From assembly GCA_038496445.1 (NCBI GenBank), contig JALMLS010000124.1:1-64000 (forward strand): 64,000 bases of DNA, read 5' to 3'. The notes beneath the pieces were generated by a model. It ran no database searches, was not told the origin of the DNA, and saw only the letters and a list, made by a program, of their open reading frames with translations. Shown here piece after piece: positions 58,048 to 64,000 of this stretch. The DNA comes from Trichosphaerium sp. ATCC 40318. Taxonomy: Eukaryota > Discosea > Flabellinia > Trichosidae. A program made the position numbers and the translations under genes. Numbering within the stretch: the first letter of the stretch is position 1; every line of letters starts with the position of its first letter.

Positions 58048-59043
58048 TTAAAGAACTAGTTTCTTTATATCTTCAGGAGGGTTCAAGGCAAGTATATCCT
58101 TCTTTAGACCTTCAACACTTCCATACCTGGCGATGTAGTTTGAAACAAATCTAAAACTTTCATCAGCGAAGTTATTCCATTTTTTTGAAACAGTTTCGGG
58201 TTTGGTGCCCTACTCGCGCTCTAAAAGGCACAAAAATGCCTTTTATTGATATTTTACGTACCCATTAAGCTTGCAAGCAAGCGGAGAAGTGATTACTTCT
58301 GCTTCAGATAAGCCAGCTGCTTTAAATACTTTTTTTTTGCCTCTGTTTTTGTTTGGTTAGATTTACGCTTTAAAATAACTAGATGTTTACTAAAGGTACC
58401 TTAGATAATACTTTTGATGGTATCCTTCAGCGTCAGTCCATTTTTCAGCCTTTTCAATGGCTGTGTAGATTTTTTGGCTGACTTCTTTCTACCTCCGAGT
58501 TTAGAAAAAAAAAAAGAAGTTTTAGCCGTTTTTCTTACCTCCTTGGCTTCAAATGTAGCTGTAGCTAATTTTTTTTGTTCTTCATTATGATAGTATATAG
58601 CTGAGCGGTATTGCTTGCCGCTAGGGTAAAATGGCGAATGACATTTCCAGAATACTTCCAACATCTCTGAGTAAGACGTCTAAATAACATAAGACGCGCA
58701 TTCGTTCCCTCCACAAGTATTCTTGATCATTACGGAGAAACTTGCAAAAAAACGTACAACGTCGGCGTCATATTCAATTCGTATGGATTCGCTATGATCA
58801 CCCATGCTGTAGTAAGTAGGGTTATCCTTCTTACCACCTGTGTAGCCAACATTTGTCGTGACTACTCCCGGTACGCAACAAAAGATTGCGTCCGGGGTCC
58901 AAAATCACCCTGTAAACGTTATTAGCTTGCTTCAAGGTAATAAATCTAACGTTTAATTTCAAGGCGGTTTAAAATCGATATAACTGTTGCGTACCAGTTG
59001 AAAAAGTGCATACTTCGATATTTGTTGGTTTTGCTGTTGTCAT
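58048..59043 (-). CDS. msrA: Peptide methionine sulfoxide reductase A, selenocysteine form
   Basis: Six exons close exactly in phase: 59043-58995, 58909-58758, 58679-58539, 58488-58400, 58342-58262 and 58150-58048 (204 residues, one in-frame TGA). The active-site motif Gly-Cys-Phe-Trp of MsrA is read as Gly-TGA-Phe-Trp (residue 18, 'TG-U-FWTPDAIF'). All else is typical: 'GVVTTNVGYTGGKKDNPTYY', 'GDHSESIRIEYDADV', 'EMLEVFWKCHSPFYPSGKQY', 'RSAIYYHNEEQKK', 'EGYHQKYYLRGKK' and 'LACKLNGFVSNYIARYGSVE'. MsrA reduces methionine-S-sulfoxide. Sec-containing MsrA is known in Chlamydomonas and some other eukaryotes. The Cys in 'LACKLNG' may be a resolving residue. There is no N-terminal targeting peptide, so cytosolic. 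A nonsense mutation is the alternative, but no other lesion exists in the gene. Confidence 0.88.
58905..58907 (-). other. In-frame TGA predicted to encode selenocysteine
   Basis: The codon lies two bases into exon 2, after G|GG (Gly) and before TTT TGG (Phe-Trp), exactly at the catalytic Cys position of MsrA. The reading frame before and after is intact and conserved. Confidence 0.85.
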
Positions 59044-59958
59044 AGTGCGTTTGTAACTAATTAATAATGTGGACTGTCTTAATTAGCGTTGACTTAACCA
59101 AATTCAGCGTATTGGGTTGATACGTCACTTGACGTGCCTTTAACACTTCCTTGTAAAACACTGTTTTACACTAAATACATCATTCGTCATCATTCGGAAA
59201 CCTTTACCGGTTTTACACTGTGCAAACATCGTTTAGAGACTGTTGTTAACTTTGTTAAAAAGCGAAATTGGTGGAGTATTGTTTTACACATGAAGCACTT
59301 GTTTGGGCTCCACTCAGGCAGTAACACCAATCTAAAACCGCTGAAAACCCTCGTACAAGGGGTTATGCAGCCAACTCACTACAACAGTCAGGAGTACTTT
59401 TTTGTCACTCCATTTGTAACTTACTAAAGTTCATAAGTTCAAAGCGCATCATAGCCTAACAAACTATAAATAAACTCCTCGCAATTTGAGTACAGCATTA
59501 GCAACAATATTTTTATATAAACCAGAGCCACGCTAACATCAATATGTGTCTATTGCTTCTCTGGCAACCAGTCACTTCCACCATTCCAAAAAATACTTTT
59601 CTAAAATGGATTCTCCATCTGCAACTATAGTGTCTTCTAGTGTTGGATCTACGGGCAAAAATTCAGGAGCTGGGCAAGTGGCCATTATTATGTTCACGTT
59701 AGAACATCTAAGCTCTTGCTTGCTATGTGGAAACCACTCTTACTATGACTGTGAATGGTTAGTGCCGCCTTGGAGCTTAGTGGATCCATATTTTTTTCCT
59801 AAGTTATTCAGATAGGCTTCAGTAAATCCGAGACCAAATATACCTAATTAGGAAGTCTAGGTACTATTCAGTGAAGTTTACAGTTCCCTGGCTGGCCATG
59901 TTGTATATACAACACTTTTAGTAGCTCCGTTTGATACGTCTAGCACCTACGCGTGAAA
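59044..59958. other. Intergenic region
   Basis: Open frames at 59134-59427 and 59546-59815 (an internal ATG at about 59604 would give 69 residues beginning 'MDSPSATIVSSS') have no motif or splice support. It includes the promoters of MsrA and of the F-box gene, which are divergent. Confidence 0.45.
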
Positions 59959-62127
59959 ATGGCTGACTTGGTTATTTTTTCAACAAAACCATTCATTGGC
60001 GCACCTCTTCATGGTATACAGTGCAAAATTAGCTGAGGTAGTATTTATAACGTTCTTTAGGCTGTAAATCATATTCATGAGGCAATAAGAAGCGCAAGAG
60101 AATTATGGAAGCGAATGACTCGTAAAGAGCGACGTCAATATGTTGATACTTGCGTTTCAAAGCAAATAATGTCAAAAACCGAATGTGATGGGTTTATTGT
60201 CGTAACTTGCTTACCAGCACCTAACTACTACCTCTTGTGTGAGACTATAGTATTTTTACCAGACTATAGAATCGCTGCAATGGGAAAACCAAGGGCAAGA
60301 ACAATATCTGTTAGTGAAGCAAAGAAACTTGAAAAGAAGTCCGGACAAACACTCACATACATCCCAAAACTAGCAGGTTCGTCATTACATCAGCTATACG
60401 CTACTATTGTGACTGCTATGATTAATAGTAGGTCACGTGAGTAGTAGTATGAGAGTAATTTTTATTGCCATATCTTCGTTCATAACACGTGATACAGGAG
60501 TAAGGGGTGTTTGTTTCGTGATGCGTGAGGAGCTATACGTTGTTGCTGACGGAAGTTTGACTTCAAAGTCTGCGTTGTGGGCAAAGAAATGGATTCTAGA
60601 ACATGCTAATATTGATACTATTGGAAAGGGGTGGTTTGGTATCTTGATTGTAAACAGGGACACTGTTCTATGTCTTGATGAAGACGAAGGTAAATTTCTT
60701 TGAATTTCTTCAAAAAATAACAACATCGCCAGCTAATCATTTCACTAGGAGTTTATCTTACGCATTGTCACAACTGCTCGTTGCATGATGAGCTCCTTAG
60801 CACACCCTTTCTTTCCCCTACAATTGCAGAAGTAGCTACATGGCCCTCATCATCCTACAGAGGTACTTTCGCTTTTTCGCTTTAGTGAGATTCGCCTCTT
60901 TGTGACTTGTCTTTAAAGGTTTTGAAGCATTTCTTGGTGGCGGAATTGTAATGGTATCATGTAAAAAATGGGAGGAAGGTATGGAGGAAGCAGAGAGAAT
61001 ATATCCTCTAAAAGTATGGCAACATTATCGACTAAGGAAATGTGAGAAATATATGGGGTTTATAAAACATGATCTCAATAGAAGAGAGTACCAAAGCATG
61101 TTAAATGCTTTAGAGGATAACTACAATGAAATATTATTAATAATAGCCTCATATATCAGTACAAAAGACTGGAAGGTATTTCCTGCTCCTATCAAACTGT
61201 GGAGGGCGGTACCATTTCAATGTATTGAAATAGCTTCAACTTTATCAAAATCTTATAAAGATATTGGACAGTCTCTCGCTTCAGTACTTAAATCTCTCAA
61301 AGATGCATTGTACGTTTTACCCATGATATACATTCCGCAGGTTTTGTTAATTCGTATCTTAAAGGGAAAATGGTGATTCAGATATTAGTCAGATGTACAA
61401 AGAAGCCAAGGTACATTTCTGGAATTTTTCGTTCTTGTCTTACTGTATTTAGACTATGTGTAAACTAAAGAAATCAATCGTATTCTCTATTTTGAGTTGT
61501 ATATGTGTTAATAACACAGAGAAAAAGCAGAAGCTGTTGGACAAGTTATCACCACAAACTCGGTATGTTCTTCAGAGAAAAAAAAAAGCTAAGTCTGATT
61601 CCGTTGTTATTAGCCAGTTCATTGTAGACACACTAGCACCAAGGTGTATTGAAACAGTATCAATGATTGTTCTTGAAGCTATTGCAGAGCGAGTAATACC
61701 GTTAATAACAATAGAACAACGTGAAACAATCATTGACTTGATTGCACCTATTCATAATGTCCTTCCAAATTATGAACCTTGTGATCTCTTTTCTAGACAT
61801 TTCGTGCATAACTGGAGGTTTATTGGCTTAACAACTATTCCTGAAGATGTCATATTACCTCCTGAGATGTTATTGGAGTTATTTTATTATGTAAACGCTC
61901 GTGATGTTATCTCATGTCGACAAGTCTGCATTTTATGGAATAGAATGTTAAGTGGTGATTTTTTTGATAAGCAAGTCATAGAGTTCAGAAATGCTTGCGA
62001 TAAGATTGTGACATTGACTGATTCTGAAAAGCAAAGACACGAAGGTATTGAGAGGCGTAAGAGAGAGAGAGAACAGCGACAAAAGGAAAGGGAGGAAAGA
62101 AGACTACGATGGAGAAGATACGGTTGA
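59959..62127 (+). CDS. F-box protein with unknown N-terminal region
   Basis: The start 'MADLVIFSTKPFIGAPLHG' at 59959 is followed by exons reading 'HEAIRSARELWKRMTRKERR', 'GFIVVTCLPAPNYYLLCETI', then (after a 63-nt intron that holds two CACGTG sites) 'GVCFVMREELYVVADGSLTS', and 'AEFLGGGIVMVSCKKWEEGM'-like sequence (60920-61350). The last exon contains a clear F-box, 'LPPEMLLELFYYVNARDVIS' then 'CRQVCILWNRML', and a charged tail 'GIERRKREREQRQKEREERR'. F-box plus Skp1 binding implies a role in ubiquitin ligation. The N-terminal 300 residues are not recognised. The middle region (60700-60930 and 61370-61460) is not fully spliced, so two adjacent genes remain possible. Confidence 0.6.
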
Positions 62128-62573
62128 TTTACGATCTGCAACACTGACTTGTAAAATGCAAACGTATGATGCCAACAGATCCACATGGTGTATTAGATTT
62201 AATACTAAGCCATTGTGGACCTTTATCACATCACAATAATTGCATAGTGGAACACATTGTAACAAATAAACTGAACGTTTATAGTATCCCTCTATTTAAA
62301 GTTAGCATGTGATGTATAAACCTTTAACAGTGTATTCTGTGGTGATAGCGTCGCTCTATAGCACACACCACCAGCTATCCGTCCACAATGTCGTTCTAGG
62401 GTGCACATTGTCACCTACTAATTTTTCATTCTTCGAAATCACGTTGTTAGTACTTGTATGCCAGCGTAATAAAATAAGTGTTCTTTTTGAGTACATGAGT
62501 TGTAAAATATAAGTGTTTTATTTTGTTCTGGATATGTTGTAAACATGCAACATCAAAGTTACATATTGTATTT
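62128..62573. other. Intergenic region between convergent genes
   Basis: No gene supported; it holds the 3' ends of the F-box gene and of the MORN-like gene. Confidence 0.5.
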
Positions 62574-64000
62574 TTACGATGCTTCATCCAAGCTCATTCT
62601 TTCACCATGTTTATTCCACTTTTTGTATTCTGCTACTTTTTTGCCTTTGATGTAGGCACATTGTATCATTAATCGCCCACTCCAATACCACTCATTATAT
62701 TCTCCTTCAAACTCACCATTGATGTAGTTACAATGGCATCGTAATTGTCCATTCAAATGCCACTTTTTATATTCTCCTTCAAACTCACCATTGATGTAGG
62801 TACATTGGACCTTTAACTTGGAATAATAAGACTTGTACCGTCGCCCTTTTTGAAACCACTTCTTGTATTCTCCATGTTCTTTACCATTGATGTAGGCACA
62901 TTGGATCCTCAATTGCCCACTTTCATACCACTCGCTATATCCTCCTTCAAACTCACCATTGATGTAGGCACATTGGATCTTTGATTGTCCACTTTCATAC
63001 CACTCGTTATATTCTCCTTCTTTTTTACCTTTGACATAGTGACAATGGATCTTTGATTTGCCATTTTTGTACCACTCGTTATATTCTCCTTCAAAGTCAC
63101 CATTGATGTAGGTACATTGGATCGCTAATTGTCCATTTTTGTACCACTCGCTATATTCTCCTTCAAACTCACCATTGATGTAGTTACAATGGCATCGTAA
63201 TTGTCCATTCAAATGCCACTTTTTATATTCTCCTTCAAACTTACCATTGATGTAGGCACATTGGATCATTGATTGTCCACTTTCATACCACTTTTTATAT
63301 TCTCCTTCAAACTCACCATTGATGTAGTTACATTGGATCATTGATTGTCCACTTTCATACCACTTCTTAGATTCTCCTTCTTTTTTACCATTGATGTAAT
63401 TATACTTGTGCCGCAGCCTTCCATTTTCATACCACTTCTTATCTTCTCCTTCAAACTCACCATTGATGTAGTTACATTGGAACTGTAATTGGCCATTTTG
63501 AAACCACTTTTTATATTCTCCGTCTAGTGTACCATTGATGTAATTATACTTGTGCCGCAGCCTTCTATTTTCATACCACTTCTTATCTTCTCCTTCAAAC
63601 TCACCATTGATGTAATGACACTGGATCTCTAATTGGCCATTTTCAAACCACTCCTTAGATTCTCCTTCTTGCTTGTCATTGATATAGTCCCAATGTCTAG
63701 CCAGTTTTCCGTTTTTATGCCATTCCTTATATTCTCCTTCCTTTTTACCCTTGACATAAGTACCTTGGTACAGCAATTCCCCAGTTCTGTACCACCCCTT
63801 GTATTCCCCTTGTTCCTCACCATTAACATAAGTACACTGACTCTTCAATTCACTAATTCCCTTGGTTTTTTTCTCTTGCTTATATTCTTCTTTCAAAAAG
63901 ATGTAATACCAATCCTTAGATTCACCTTCTTTTTTACCGTTTATGTACATACACTGATTCTGCAATTGTCCATTATTATACCACTCCTTATATTCGCCTT
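62574..64000 (-). CDS. MORN-like (YwqK-type) repeat protein, third copy, cut by the right edge
   Basis: The frame is open from the window edge to a stop at 62574, over 470 residues, all built of 23-residue units such as 'EYKKWYESGQSMIQCNYING'. About twenty units are visible. The DNA shows near-identical 69-bp multiples: the block at about 62690-62790 recurs at about 63145-63245, pointing to recent unit duplication or gene conversion. One unit is expanded by an irregular insert ('EEYKQEKKTKGISELK'), another by 'QKGRRYKSYYSK'. The N-terminus, where the paralogues carry the F-box-like part and a small first exon, lies off the window. Its charge is more acidic (Gly-Glu-Phe-Glu-Gly-Glu) than in the other two copies. 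Confidence 0.78.
   Translation of the reverse strand, partial: GEYKEWYNNGQLQNQCMYINGKKEGESKDWYYIFLKEEYKQEKKTKGISELKSQCTYVNGEEQGEYKGWYRTGELLYQGTYVKGKKEGEYKEWHKNGKLARHWDYINDKQEGESKEWFENGQLEIQCHYINGEFEGEDKKWYENRRLRHKYNYINGTLDGEYKKWFQNGQLQFQCNYINGEFEGEDKKWYENGRLRHKYNYINGKKEGESKKWYESGQSMIQCNYINGEFEGEYKKWYESGQSMIQCAYINGKFEGEYKKWHLNGQLRCHCNYINGEFEGEYSEWYKNGQLAIQCTYINGDFEGEYNEWYKNGKSKIHCHYVKGKKEGEYNEWYESGQSKIQCAYINGEFEGGYSEWYESGQLRIQCAYINGKEHGEYKKWFQKGRRYKSYYSKLKVQCTYINGEFEGEYKKWHLNGQLRCHCNYINGEFEGEYNEWYWSGRLMIQCAYIKGKKVAEYKKWNKHGERMSLDEAS

Noticed and set aside
58150-58262. Alternative MsrA exon reading Lys-Pro-Glu-Thr-Val-Ser (58158-58215)
   Set aside because: It cannot be joined in phase; the TTTTAG acceptor at 58151-58156 gives a clean frame and a better match to the MsrA C-terminus.
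58905-58907. MsrA as a nonsense pseudogene
   Set aside because: Every other codon and all five splice junctions are intact, and the TGA falls precisely on the catalytic Cys; recoding explains it better.
62574-64000. CRISPR-like regular spacing
   Set aside because: The 69-bp periodicity is in frame and encodes 23-residue protein repeats; there are no spacers.
1-64000. Giant-virus genome or integrated virus as the origin of the whole window
   Set aside because: Dense spliceosomal introns, housekeeping enzymes and SNARE/RasGEF/GPCR genes indicate host nuclear DNA; no capsid, packaging ATPase or viral polymerase gene was seen.

Overview
The window is AT-rich nuclear DNA of a unicellular eukaryote. 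Nearly every real gene is cut by short GT-AG introns (about 40 to 260 nt), and the gene content is eukaryotic: tomosyn/Lgl with an R-SNARE tail, RasGEF, 7TM receptors, F-box proteins, a NECAP-like PHear domain and signal-peptide/GPI-type surface proteins. I cannot name the organism. A selenocysteine MsrA argues against most fungi. cAMP-receptor-like 7TM genes, a Crinkler-like nuclease-kinase and Thr/Pro-rich surface proteins fit an amoeboid, stramenopile or other protist lineage. All gene models were spliced by hand; several close perfectly in phase, others are approximate and say so.

Layout. 0-7 kb: end of a Hint-domain gene, a secreted clan-A glycoside hydrolase and a PD-(D/E)XK-nuclease/kinase fusion of Crinkler-effector type. 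8.5-11 kb: a small Cys-rich protein candidate and endonuclease V with a long N-terminal extension. 11.7-13.3 kb: a truncated F-box/LRR gene and scattered LRR debris. 13.5-25.7 kb: housekeeping block of tomosyn, a PHear-domain protein, phosphoglucomutase/phosphopentomutase and a small RVxF protein. 26.4-38.6 kb: surface and receptor block with two secreted adhesin-like proteins, a PA-domain 7TM protein, a type I membrane protein, a second 7TM receptor and a foldback element. 39.4-48.6 kb: a second foldback element, two F-box-like/MORN-like repeat genes, an AidB/ACAD11-type acyl-CoA dehydrogenase and an intronless KatG-derived secreted peroxidase. 48.9-64 kb: alpha/beta hydrolase, hypothetical gene, full F-box/LRR gene, propeller-like repeat protein, a permuted tRNA-like locus, RasGEF, selenoprotein MsrA, an F-box gene and a third MORN-like gene running off the right edge.

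Main points. (1) MsrA has an in-frame TGA exactly at the catalytic cysteine, so it is very probably a selenoprotein. (2) At 55.25-55.35 kb a tRNA-like unit carries its B box before its A box, as in circularly permuted tRNA genes. (3) Introns prefer GTACGT donors, and at least three use GC-AG with the donor GCACGT. (4) CACGTG palindromes are strikingly frequent, inside introns as well as between genes. (5) F-box genes with LRR or MORN-like repeats form expanding and decaying families resembling those of giant viruses and their hosts.
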